Shown one piece after another: positions 1 to 7,967 of a DNA stretch of 64,000 nt. Made by a program: the position numbers and the translations under genes. Source of the DNA: Candidatus Accumulibacter propinquus (GTDB taxonomy: Bacteria > Pseudomonadota > Gammaproteobacteria > Burkholderiales > Rhodocyclaceae); the NCBI GenBank assembly GCA_016714935.1, contig JADKBU010000018.1, positions 11,176 to 75,175 of the forward strand, read 5' to 3'. Numbering within the stretch: the first letter of the stretch is position 1; each line of letters begins with the position of its first letter. The notes below the pieces were generated by a model. That model saw nothing but the letters and a program-made list of their open reading frames with translations, had not been told where the DNA came from and ran no database searches.

Positions 1-1878
1 CAGCTTGGCCTGATCACGCTGCTGTTCGGTCTCGACACGCCGCTTTCGGTGGTGGCCGGAATCTTTCACATCATCAACCATGCGATCTTCAAGGCTTCGC
101 TGTTCATGGCCGCCGGCATCATCGATCACGAATGCGGCACGCGGGACATGCGGCGCGTCAATGGCATGTTCAGGTACATGCCGGTGACTGCCACGCTGGC
201 GATCATCGCCGCCGCGTCAATGGCCGGTGTGCCCCTGCTGAACGGCTTTCTGAGCAAGGAGATGTTCTTTGCCGAAACGGTCGCCTACCAGCCGTTCGCA
301 GGCCTCGGCTGGGCGCTGCCGATGTTTGCGACCGTCGCCGGCATGCTTGCCGTCGCCTACTCGTCACGCTTCGTTCATGACGTGTTCTTCAATGGCGAAC
401 CGGTTGCCCTGTCGCGTCAGCCGCACGAGCCGCCACGCTGGATGCGGGCTCCGATCGAGTTGCTGGTCCTGCTTTGTCTGCTCGTGGGCATGTTCCCCGG
501 TTGGACCGTTGGGCCGCTGCTCGATGCCGCCGCCGCGGCCGCCCTGCAGGGGCCGCTACCGGATTTTGAACTGGTGTTATGGCACGGTTTCAATCGGCCG
601 GTGCTGATGAGCCTGCTGGCCCTGGTCGGCGGCGTCTGCATCTACGCCCTGCGCGCGCCGCTGTTCGCTTGGCAGGCACAGTTGCCGCGCTGGCACGCGC
701 ACAGTGCTTTCGAGCGCGCCTATCGGCGGCTGGCCGTTGTCGCCCGTTCGCTCAATGCCCTGCTTGACAATGGCTCGCTGCAGCGCCACGCGGCGCTGCT
801 CTTTGCTTTCGTCGTGCTGCTCGGTGGCTGGGCCTTCTTTTCGGGGCCGACGAGCCTCGTCCGCGCGCCTGTCCAGGCCGCTGACGAGGCGGCCATCGCG
901 GCCTTGATCGCGCTCCTGCTCGGAGCGCTCGGAGCCACGCTGCTGTACCGGCAACGACTCCTGGCACTGATCCTGGTCAGCGTCGTGGGGCTGGTGGTGG
1001 CACTGAGCTTCGTGCGCTTCTCGGCGCCTGACCTGGCGCTGACCCAACTCGCCGTGGAAACCGGGACGATCATCCTGATGCTGCTGGTACTCTACTATCT
1101 GCCGGCGAGTGCTCCGCCGCAGAGCAGTGCCCCGAGGTTGACGCGCGACCTGATCCTGGCACTGCTGGTCGGCGGTGGCCTCGGGCTGACCACCTTGCAG
1201 ATGCTCGGCGCACCGGTCGATACGATCTCGGAATTCTACTTGCAGCAGTCGCTTGCCGGTGGCGGTGGCGCCAATGTGGTGAACGTGATCCTGGTCGATT
1301 TCCGTGGATTCGATACCTTGGGCGAAATCACCGTGCTGGCGATGGTTGCCCTCGCTGCGCACGCCCTGCTCGACCGCCTGGTACTCGTTGCACCCTTGCG
1401 GGATACCGAGGGCCGGCCCTGGGCCAGTGAAGCGCATCCGTTGTTTCTGGCCATGCTGATCCGCCCACTGCTGCCGCTGTCGCTGACGGTATCCGTGTAT
1501 ATCTTCCTGCGCGGGCACCATGAGCCAGGTGGCGGCTTCGTCGCCGGGCTGATTACCAGCGTTGCGATGATCATGCAGTATCTCGGGGGCGGCATGGCCT
1601 TTGCGCAGCCGCGCATGCCGCGACACCCTACCAGCTTGCTGGCGCTGGGCCTGGCGCTGGCAGCCGGCATCGGGGTGGCCAGTTGGGCATTTGCTCGGCC
1701 CTTCCTGACCAGCGCTCATGGCCAGCTGCGGCTGCCCTGGCTTGGTGAGGTCGAACTGGCTTCGGCGATGGTCTTTGACCTCGGCGTCTATATCGTCGTT
1801 GTGACCGTCGTGTTGTGCGTGCTCACGGGACTCGGCAGGCTCTCGCTGCGCGTACCCAGCGCGCGGGAGGTGCTCTGA
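1..1878 (+). CDS. mrpA: Na+/H+ antiporter MrpA-MrpB fusion subunit (5' truncated by window)
   Basis: This is the large subunit of the multisubunit cation/proton antiporter that expels Na+ (or K+) in exchange for H+ at the inner membrane. The frame is open from base 1, so the start lies upstream and about 625 residues are visible. The first part is the C-terminal half of the NuoL-like proton-channel domain (motif FHIINHAIFKASLFMAAGII). It is followed by further membrane segments typical of MrpA. The last ~140 residues form a separate MnhB-type domain (FLRGHHEPGGGFVAGL), so MrpB is fused to the end of MrpA as in the PhaAB type. The stop overlaps the ATG of mrpC (ATGA). Family identity is secure; the transported ion cannot be read from sequence. 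Confidence 0.9.
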   Translation, partial: QLGLITLLFGLDTPLSVVAGIFHIINHAIFKASLFMAAGIIDHECGTRDMRRVNGMFRYMPVTATLAIIAAASMAGVPLLNGFLSKEMFFAETVAYQPFAGLGWALPMFATVAGMLAVAYSSRFVHDVFFNGEPVALSRQPHEPPRWMRAPIELLVLLCLLVGMFPGWTVGPLLDAAAAAALQGPLPDFELVLWHGFNRPVLMSLLALVGGVCIYALRAPLFAWQAQLPRWHAHSAFERAYRRLAVVARSLNALLDNGSLQRHAALLFAFVVLLGGWAFFSGPTSLVRAPVQAADEAAIAALIALLLGALGATLLYRQRLLALILVSVVGLVVALSFVRFSAPDLALTQLAVETGTIILMLLVLYYLPASAPPQSSAPRLTRDLILALLVGGGLGLTTLQMLGAPVDTISEFYLQQSLAGGGGANVVNVILVDFRGFDTLGEITVLAMVALAAHALLDRLVLVAPLRDTEGRPWASEAHPLFLAMLIRPLLPLSLTVSVYIFLRGHHEPGGGFVAGLITSVAMIMQYLGGGMAFAQPRMPRHPTSLLALGLALAAGIGVASWAFARPFLTSAHGQLRLPWLGEVELASAMVFDLGVYIVVVTVVLCVLTGLGRLSLRVPSAREVL

Positions 1879-2204
1879 TGGAAGCGTTGCTGGCGATCGC
1901 CGTCGGGGTGCTGAGCGCGTGTGGCGTGTTTCTCATCCTGCGCGCACGCACCTTCCCGGTCCTGCTCGGACTGACGCTGCTGTCCTACGCTGTCAACCTG
2001 TTTCTTTTTGCCAGTGGTCGCCTGCGCTTCGACGCGGCACCCCTGATTCGCGCCGGCGCCAGTTATACCGACCCCTTGCCGCAAGCGCTGGTGCTCACGG
2101 CGATCGTCATCGGCTTCGGCATGACCGCCTATCTGGCGATGCTGGCCTTGCGCGCCCTGTCCGAGGCGGGTACCGATCACGTGGACGCAGGCCGGGAACC
2201 GTGA
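1878..2204 (+). CDS. mrpC: Na+/H+ antiporter subunit MrpC
   Basis: This is a small NuoK-like membrane subunit of the Mrp antiporter, 108 residues, with three hydrophobic segments. The recognisable core is LRARTFPVLLGLTLLSYAVN followed by a region with DPLPQALVLTAIVIGF, which is the hallmark of MrpC/MnhC. The ATG at 1878 is chosen because it overlaps the mrpA stop (ATGA), the coupling used throughout this operon; a longer open frame extends further upstream but only inside mrpA. The stop overlaps the GTG start of mrpD. Confidence 0.9.
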   Translation: MEALLAIAVGVLSACGVFLILRARTFPVLLGLTLLSYAVNLFLFASGRLRFDAAPLIRAGASYTDPLPQALVLTAIVIGFGMTAYLAMLALRALSEAGTDHVDAGREP

Positions 2205-3712
2205 GCACGCACGCGCCGATCCTGCCGATCCTGATCGCGTTTGCCGCTGCGCTGCTGCAAATGGTTTGCGATCGACTGTCGTTCCAGCGCTTCGTCGGAC
2301 TCCTTTCGGCAGCCCTGCTGGTGCTGGTCGGCATCTGGCTGACCTGGCTTGCCGACGACGGCCAGACGCGGGTCTATGCGCTTGGCGACTGGCCGGCGCC
2401 GTTTGGCATCGTGCTGGTCGTTGATCGCCTGGCGGCGGCAATGGTCCTGCTTGCCGCGGTGCTGGGCTTCGCGGCGCTGCTCTACGCCAGTGCCGGCTTT
2501 GACCAGCGCGGCAAACATTTCCACCCGCTGTTCCAGCTGCAACTGATGGGTCTGCTGGGGGCTTTCCTGACCGGGGATCTGTTCAATCTCTTCGTCTTCT
2601 TCGAGGTGATGCTGCTGGCTTCCTATACCCTGCTGGCACACGGTGGCGGACTGGCAAGAACCCGCGCAGGAATCAGCTACGTGGTACTCAATCTGGTCGG
2701 GTCGGCGCTTTTTCTGATTGCTCTCGGACTGCTCTACGGCACCCTGGGCACTCTCAACCTGGCCGACGTGGCGCAGCGTCTGCCACTGCCAGGTTACGAT
2801 CGGGCGCTGACCAGGCTGGCGCTGGCCCTGCTGATCGCGGTTTTCGTACTCAAGGCCGGGCTGCTGCCGCTGTCGTTCTGGCTGCCGCAGACCTACACCG
2901 CTGCCGGGGTTCCGGTCGCGGCATTGTTTGCGATCATGACCAAGGTTGGGATCGTCGCCATCCTGCGCCTGCAGGTGATCGCTCTGGCGCCGGCCATGCC
3001 CGATCTCCTCGATCACTGGCTGACGCCGCTGGCCCTGGCCACCGTCGTCTTCGCGGCCCTCGGCACGCTGGCCGCCGCTCGCCTGCGTGCGCTCGCCGCC
3101 TGGCTGGTGCTGCTTTCCGCCGGGACATTGCTGGTGACGCTGGCGCAGACGAGTGCCGCGGTCACTGCGGCGACCCTCTTCTACCTGGTGCACTCGACAC
3201 TGGCCGGTGCTGCCTTCTTCCTGCTGGCCGGGGTCATCGCCGAGCAGCGTGGCCCGGCAGCCGATTTTCTGGTGGCCGGACCGCAGCCGCAAGCCACCTG
3301 GGTGAGAATTTCCTTCCTGGTTCTGGCCACCACGCTGGCCGGGCTGCCACCGTTTTCCGGTTTTCTCGGCAAGCTGATGCTGCTGACGACGCTGCGTGAA
3401 GTCGCCGCCGGAACGGCGGTCTGGGTGGTGCTGCTGGGCGCTGGTTTCGTGGTCATGATCGCGCTGGCGCACAACGGCGGTTACCTGTTCTGGAAGCACC
3501 GGACGCTGGTCGGGCCGGCCGCCGCAATCGCCTGGCCGCGAGCGACGGCTACACTGGCGCTGGTCGCCGCCGGCCCGCTTCTGGCCGTCCTGGCGCGACC
3601 GCTGTCCGACTACACGGAACGCACAGCCAGGCAATTGCATGCGCCGGGTGCCTATGTGGCAGCCGTTCTCGGGCCCGCGCCGGCGCGGATCGCTCGCGAG
3701 GCGATACGATGA
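2201..3712 (+). CDS. mrpD: Na+/H+ antiporter subunit MrpD
   Basis: This is the second NuoL/M/N-like proton-translocating subunit of the antiporter, 503 residues and almost entirely membrane-embedded. Diagnostic stretches are FLTGDLFNLFVFFEVMLLAS (the conserved MrpD signature with a buried acidic residue) and LLPLSFWLPQTYTAAG. The GTG at 2201 is preferred over the long upstream ATG extension because it overlaps the mrpC stop (GTGA) and gives the normal family length. The 3' end overlaps mrpE by four bases, indicating translational coupling. Confidence 0.9.
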   Translation: MSTHAPILPILIAFAAALLQMVCDRLSFQRFVGLLSAALLVLVGIWLTWLADDGQTRVYALGDWPAPFGIVLVVDRLAAAMVLLAAVLGFAALLYASAGFDQRGKHFHPLFQLQLMGLLGAFLTGDLFNLFVFFEVMLLASYTLLAHGGGLARTRAGISYVVLNLVGSALFLIALGLLYGTLGTLNLADVAQRLPLPGYDRALTRLALALLIAVFVLKAGLLPLSFWLPQTYTAAGVPVAALFAIMTKVGIVAILRLQVIALAPAMPDLLDHWLTPLALATVVFAALGTLAAARLRALAAWLVLLSAGTLLVTLAQTSAAVTAATLFYLVHSTLAGAAFFLLAGVIAEQRGPAADFLVAGPQPQATWVRISFLVLATTLAGLPPFSGFLGKLMLLTTLREVAAGTAVWVVLLGAGFVVMIALAHNGGYLFWKHRTLVGPAAAIAWPRATATLALVAAGPLLAVLARPLSDYTERTARQLHAPGAYVAAVLGPAPARIAREAIR

Positions 3713-4200
3713 ACCGCCGACTCCTGCCGCACCCGCTGCTGTCGCTCACTGTCTTCCTGTTGTGGGCGGTGATCAGCAATGCCGCATCGTCCGGCCTGTT
3801 GCTCCTCGGCGGCCTGCTGGCCTTCGTCGTACCGCTGCTGACGCGACCTTTCTGGCCGGCTCCGCCACGCCTCATCCGGCCATGGCTGGCACTGCGCTTC
3901 TGCGCCGTCTTCGCGGCCGACGTCTTCACTGCCAACTGGCGTGTCGCGTGGCGGGTGATCGGCCCGCTGCACCGCCTCTCGCCGGCTTTCGTCGAAGTCC
4001 CTCTGGAAATTCACGACCCGTTTCTCGCCACGTTGCTCGCCAGCGTCGTCTCGCTGACGCCGGGCACGGTCGCCATCGACGTGGATCGGCAACGCTGGGT
4101 GATGCTGGTGCATGCCCTCGATGCTCCCGATCCGCAGGCGCTGGTACAGGAGATCAAGGCGCGTTACGAACTGCCGCTGAAAGAGATGTTCGCATGTTGA
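3709..4200 (+). CDS. mrpE: Na+/H+ antiporter subunit MrpE
   Basis: The product is a 163-residue subunit of the Mrp antiporter with an N-terminal membrane part and a cytoplasmic C-terminal domain. The motif LRFCAVFAADVFTANWRVAW and the segment SLTPGTVAIDVD are characteristic of MrpE/MnhE. It overlaps mrpD upstream (ATGA) and mrpF downstream. MrpE is required for stability of the complex in characterised homologues; its own transport role is unclear. Confidence 0.9.
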   Translation: MNRRLLPHPLLSLTVFLLWAVISNAASSGLLLLGGLLAFVVPLLTRPFWPAPPRLIRPWLALRFCAVFAADVFTANWRVAWRVIGPLHRLSPAFVEVPLEIHDPFLATLLASVVSLTPGTVAIDVDRQRWVMLVHALDAPDPQALVQEIKARYELPLKEMFAC

Positions 4201-4463
4201 ATGCCGCCATCGAGATGGCCTTCGTCCTGGTCGGCGCGGCGCAGGTACTCAACCTCTACCGGCTGATTCGCGGGCCGGACATTACCGACCGAATTCTGGC
4301 GCTCGACACCCTCGGGATCAACGTCATCGCGCTGCTGGTGCTGTTCGGGATGCGTACCGCGACCACCGTCTATTTCGAGGTGGCGCTGCTGCTCGCCCTG
4401 CTGGGCTTTGTCGGGACCGTCGCGCTGTGCAAGTTCCTCCTGCGTGGCGACATCATCGAATGA
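4194..4463 (+). CDS. mrpF: Na+/H+ antiporter subunit MrpF
   Basis: This is a small three-helix membrane subunit of 89 residues. The segment RLIRGPDITDRILALDTLGI is the conserved MrpF/MnhF core with its buried acidic residues. The frame is open far upstream, but only the ATG at 4194, inside the end of mrpE, gives the usual size and the usual operon overlap. The stop overlaps the mrpG start (ATGA). Confidence 0.9.
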   Translation: MLNAAIEMAFVLVGAAQVLNLYRLIRGPDITDRILALDTLGINVIALLVLFGMRTATTVYFEVALLLALLGFVGTVALCKFLLRGDIIE

Positions 4464-4846
4464 CGGCGATGACTGAATCTGCCATCGCCGCCCTGATCGT
4501 TCTCGGGGCGCTGTTCGTCCTGCTCGGGTCGATTGGTCTGGCGCGCCTGCCGGATTTTCTCACCCGTCTGCACGGCCCGACCAAGGCCACGACACTGGGA
4601 GTCGGTGCGCTGCTGCTGGCTTCGGCAATCTTTTTTTCGACCCGCGAGGGTGGTGCTATCAGTCTGCACGAACTGGCGATCCTCTTCTTCCTGTTCATCA
4701 CCGCACCGGTTACCGCGCATCTGCTCGCCAAGGCGGCGCTGCACCGGCAGGCCAAGGGACCTGGTGATGACCCACAGGCGACCGTCACTGGTGATTCCCT
4801 CCGAGAACCCGAGCAGAGATCGCAGGCAGCTGGCCGCAAGCCCTGA
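4460..4846 (+). CDS. mrpG: Na+/H+ antiporter subunit MrpG
   Basis: This is the last subunit of the operon, 128 residues. Three membrane segments surround the family signature LARLPDFLTRLHGPTKATTL, and the C-terminal tail is polar. The ATG at 4460 overlaps the mrpF stop; a second in-frame ATG lies three codons later (4469) and could also be used. The gene is followed by about 137 bases of non-coding sequence before an unrelated methyltransferase, so the operon ends here. Confidence 0.9.
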   Translation: MTAMTESAIAALIVLGALFVLLGSIGLARLPDFLTRLHGPTKATTLGVGALLLASAIFFSTREGGAISLHELAILFFLFITAPVTAHLLAKAALHRQAKGPGDDPQATVTGDSLREPEQRSQAAGRKP

Positions 4847-4983
4847 TCCTTGCTGTTGGCACTTTCAGCAGGAAGGCCTGAGGCACCCCTGAAAGCGTAC
4901 ACGAGCTAATCTTTTCCACTCGACTTGCCCGTGGCGTTAGACTTCGATCTCCTGATCCTCGACCATCCGACGGCCCGCCAACC

Positions 4984-5754
4984 ATGCCTATCGATCTTGC
5001 CGCCTACCGCGCGAGTGCTGCAGAACAGCAGCGCAGCGCCGATTTGTTCGCATTGCTTCCGAGTCGTGGCAGTACCGCGCTCGACATTGGTGCGAGGGAT
5101 GGCTACCTGGCCAGGAAACTCGCGGAAAGGTTCAACAGGGTCGTCGCTCTCGATCTTGAGAAGCCGGTGATCGATCACCCCCGGGTCGAGGCGGTGCAGG
5201 GAGACGTTACCGCATTGCAGTTTGCCGACAACGAGTTTGACGCGATCCTCTGTGCCGAAGTCCTGGAACATATCCCCGAGCCGGGCCTGACCCAGGCGTG
5301 TCGGGAAATTGCCCGGGTCGCCAGGGACAAGGTGGTCATCGGCGTTCCTTATCGCCAGGATCTGCGTTGCGGACGCACGCTGTGCGCGTCGTGCGGCAAG
5401 TCGAACCCACCGTGGGGACATGTCAATAGTTTTGACGAGGCGCGCCTGCGGTCCCTGTTTGGCACCCTGAACTGGGACCAGACCAGCTTTGTGGGCAGCA
5501 GCAGCGATGTCACCAACGCCGTTTCCGCCACCTTGCTGGACTACGCCGGTCGTCCCTTCGGTACCTGGCAACAGGAAGAGCCCTGTGTCTACTGCGGTGC
5601 GCCCATCGGGCGGCCCCGAGAGCGCAACCTTCCGCAGCGCGTTGCCACCCGCGCCGCCTTCCTGCTTGACCGCCTGCAGGCGTCAATCGTCAAGCCGCAT
5701 GCCAACTGGATCCATGTCCTGTTTTCAAAACCGCGGGCCAACGCCAGCCGCTGA
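4984..5754 (+). CDS. class I SAM-dependent methyltransferase with cysteine pairs
   Basis: The protein has 256 residues. The N-terminal half is a Rossmann-type methyltransferase fold: motif I ALDIGARDGYLA (residues ~32-43), the motif II acidic end VVALDLEK, and the EVLEHIPEPG loop typical of the Methyltransf_11 group. The second half contains CGRTLCASCGK and CVYCGAP, which together could make a four-cysteine zinc site, and ends in a basic stretch. The substrate is unknown; similar proteins sit in polysaccharide or natural-product loci. It stands alone, converging with the GNAT gene on the other strand. Confidence 0.75.
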   Translation: MPIDLAAYRASAAEQQRSADLFALLPSRGSTALDIGARDGYLARKLAERFNRVVALDLEKPVIDHPRVEAVQGDVTALQFADNEFDAILCAEVLEHIPEPGLTQACREIARVARDKVVIGVPYRQDLRCGRTLCASCGKSNPPWGHVNSFDEARLRSLFGTLNWDQTSFVGSSSDVTNAVSATLLDYAGRPFGTWQQEEPCVYCGAPIGRPRERNLPQRVATRAAFLLDRLQASIVKPHANWIHVLFSKPRANASR

Positions 5755-5787
5755 TCCGCTGCCCAGGCGGGTACGCCTTTCGCTGGG

Positions 5788-6369
5788 TCAGCCAAACAGT
5801 CGAGCGACCCAGCGTGGCAGGCTGATGCGGATGCGGTCCTTCTCGCCGCGCCATGGCAGTTCGATCAGGAAATAATCGTAGATCCAGCCTGCCTTTTCGA
5901 ACGCACGGATCGACGGATGGTTCGAATGCCAGATCCAGGTCAGGCATCTGCGGTATCCCAACTTCTTCAGTTCGCTTGCGGAAAAGGCCATCATCTGTAC
6001 GGATAATCCCTTGCCACGGGCACTTTCGGCGGTGATCAGATCGACCATGACGATTTCATCGTCACGGATGTTCCGGAAGCGACGGGGCAGATTGTCTTCG
6101 GTATTCGTCCAGTAGGTGCAGAAGCACACCAGCCGACCATTTTCCCAGGCGCCGTAGCTGTGCCCCGGCTTGCTGGTGTACCAGGCATGTCTGCTGATCT
6201 CCGGATACTCGCATCCGGCCACCTGCCGAGTCGTCTCGATGGTCCCGAAGCGCGCGCCGTCCGGACAGACGAAATGCTCGTGCAGGGGCGGAGAGTGGTA
6301 CATCCGATTGATCTCGTAGCCGCCCAGCAGAAGCTTGCCCAGGCTCTTGAGACGTTCCTTGATGCTCAT
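5788..6369 (-). CDS. GNAT family N-acetyltransferase-like protein
   Basis: The product has 193 residues. The central and C-terminal parts carry a GNAT pattern: a beta strand DEIVMVDLITAESARGKGLS that matches the acetyl-CoA pyrophosphate-binding RGxGxS-type loop, then a helix and TWIWHSNHPSIRAFEKAGW, the usual late GNAT motif (neighbouring residues N, S, F, GW). The acceptor is unknown. Its ATG overlaps the stop of the upstream methyltransferase by four bases, so the two are co-translated, which suggests a shared modification pathway. No signal peptide is seen. Confidence 0.7.
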   Translation of the reverse strand: MSIKERLKSLGKLLLGGYEINRMYHSPPLHEHFVCPDGARFGTIETTRQVAGCEYPEISRHAWYTSKPGHSYGAWENGRLVCFCTYWTNTEDNLPRRFRNIRDDEIVMVDLITAESARGKGLSVQMMAFSASELKKLGYRRCLTWIWHSNHPSIRAFEKAGWIYDYFLIELPWRGEKDRIRISLPRWVARLFG

Positions 6370-7091
6370 CGGATCGATTGCTCCCCGGTGTCCTTTCCGA
6401 GATGATAGACCACCAGCCCTTCATCCTCGCGTATCGGCACGAGAGCAGGGCTTTGGCGTTTGATGTCAGCCTGGTGCACCGGGTGGACATAGATCACGTA
6501 GATGTCCCGAGCGGAGCGCGCATGGCTGGCCAGGAGGTTGGACAGCACCCTTTCCAGCACCGGGTATCCGAAGGGATTGTAGAAATAGCAAACCAGAGGG
6601 TCTTCGGGAAAGCGGAAATCAACCGCGTCCAGGCACAGACAGGAGATGCGCGCGCTGCTGCCGGCTTGCGCCAGATACCGGGCGATGTTGTTGCTGGCAA
6701 GTTCGGCGAGTTCGGGGGAGAACTCGACACCGATGATGTTCTTGAACGGCAACTCCGCCGCCAGCAACAGGACCCGGCCCTTACCCGCACCGAAGTCGAC
6801 AAACGTATACCGACGCCAATCGAGGCCGAGCGTGCTCAGGATGGACCTGACCATCCCGGAGGGTGACGGTTCGTATCGGACTGCATGCCTGGCGTTGGGC
6901 GAATCGATGTCCAGAGAGCCCGTCTCGCGGATACTGTCGGTTTCGACGTGATAGGTGGCGTCGAATTCCGATGGGTTGGGTGTTGATGGCTCGCTGAAAT
7001 GCGTCCAGGCGTGACGGACGTTCTTCAGGATCAAGCCCGGTATGTCCTTGAGTTGGTGCCGCCGATAGGCACGCAGAAAGCGCTGTAACAT
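6366..7091 (-). CDS. class I SAM-dependent methyltransferase
   Basis: The protein has 241 residues counting from the ATG at 7091, which is preceded by a GAGGA box six bases upstream; a longer open frame reaches 7127 without a better start. Motif I is FVDFGAGKGRVLLLAAE, followed by GVEFSPELAELASNNI, and the catalytic-region motif CYFYNPFG resembles the NPPF/NPFG loop of some methyltransferases. The target is not evident. It is the first gene of a two-gene unit with the GNAT gene (4-base overlap). Confidence 0.75.
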   Translation of the reverse strand: MLQRFLRAYRRHQLKDIPGLILKNVRHAWTHFSEPSTPNPSEFDATYHVETDSIRETGSLDIDSPNARHAVRYEPSPSGMVRSILSTLGLDWRRYTFVDFGAGKGRVLLLAAELPFKNIIGVEFSPELAELASNNIARYLAQAGSSARISCLCLDAVDFRFPEDPLVCYFYNPFGYPVLERVLSNLLASHARSARDIYVIYVHPVHQADIKRQSPALVPIREDEGLVVYHLGKDTGEQSIR

Positions 7092-7717
7092 GTCGTCCTC
7101 GGATAACGCGGGTGGCAGACAACGCATCGCGGGAACGGTTGGGCCGTCGTCCGGATGAGCTTGCGGACTTCATTTTGCCACAAGCGTGCCCGTACCCGTT
7201 GCGGGAATCCCTTCTTCGCCCTACCCGAAGATGAGCAAGTGAATGGCGGCGCGCCCGCACGCCTGCGAACCGGGAACGCCGTCGCAACTTCGCCGCGAGC
7301 CGGGGCGTATGTCCTTGGTGTATGCCAGCAGGCTCTGTCGCGACCACGCTGAGGGGAGTGCTGGGTGGGACGGCGGAGAACTCCCCCTGCCACGGCGTGG
7401 CGGTGCTGCTGGCAACGACCCGGGGGTGGGGGGGATTTCCAGTTCAGGCATGAGCCTGAAGCATCGCCCAAGTGGGTGACGCGGTGATGAGGGTTGAAGC
7501 CCGGATACGCGCGCCGCTGCCGTTGCTTTTCCGGCGCCTTCGATGGGCAGGAGAGTCGCGCGCATTCCCACCGCTCATGGCTATCCTTTGATTTGAATCA
7601 AAAAAAATCGCCAGGTCAAAGCTTAGAGTGTTTGCCATGACGCATGCCCGCCAAGTCTGTCCCGGCGGCTGCCGGTGATTGCGTCGGCAGTTCTGCGACC
7701 AGGAGTATCTCGACTTC
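7092..7717. other. non-coding region between methyltransferase and nap operon
   Basis: About 625 bases lie between the divergent methyltransferase and napD. No open frame here has a recognisable protein product; the short frames have no family resemblance. The only clear functional elements are near the nap end: an FNR box and a -10 element. The remainder is GC-rich with no obvious RNA fold or repeat. Confidence 0.6.
7588..7629 (+). promoter_or_regulatory. FNR/ANR-activated promoter of the nap operon
   Basis: Positions 7588-7601 read TTGATTTGAATCAA, a perfect match to the FNR/ANR consensus TTGAT-N4-ATCAA. Its centre is 7594.5. A -10-like hexamer TAGAGT lies at 7624-7629. If transcription starts near 7636, the box is centred at -41.5, the classical class II activation position. 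This predicts anaerobic induction of napDAGHB by an FNR-family regulator; the regulator gene is not in the window. Confidence 0.8.
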
Positions 7718-7966
7718 ATGAACATCTCCAGCGTGCTGGTCTACACCCGGCCCCAGGACCTTCAACTGGTGCGGGAACAGCTGTCGGCGCTTGCTGGCGT
7801 TGAAGTGCATGCGGCAAGCGAGAACGGCCGCTTGATCGTGATCATCGAGGCTGACTCCGTGCAAGCTGTGGCCGACATCTTTGCGCAGATCAATCAGCAG
7901 CCGGGCGTGCTCGCGGCGTCAATGGTTTACCACCAGTTCGAACCCGATCCTGATGAGGAAGCATGA
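7718..7966 (+). CDS. napD: NapD, chaperone of periplasmic nitrate reductase
   Basis: This is an 82-residue cytoplasmic chaperone that binds the Tat signal peptide of NapA and couples cofactor insertion to export. It begins MNISSVLVYTRP, the normal NapD start, and keeps the ferredoxin-like pattern with GVEVHAASENGRLIVIIEA. The ATG at 7718 is chosen over an upstream TTG (7679) because of this conserved beginning; an AGGAG box lies at 7701-7705. Only one base separates its stop from the napA start. Confidence 0.88.
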   Translation: MNISSVLVYTRPQDLQLVREQLSALAGVEVHAASENGRLIVIIEADSVQAVADIFAQINQQPGVLAASMVYHQFEPDPDEEA

Positions 7967-7967
7967 G

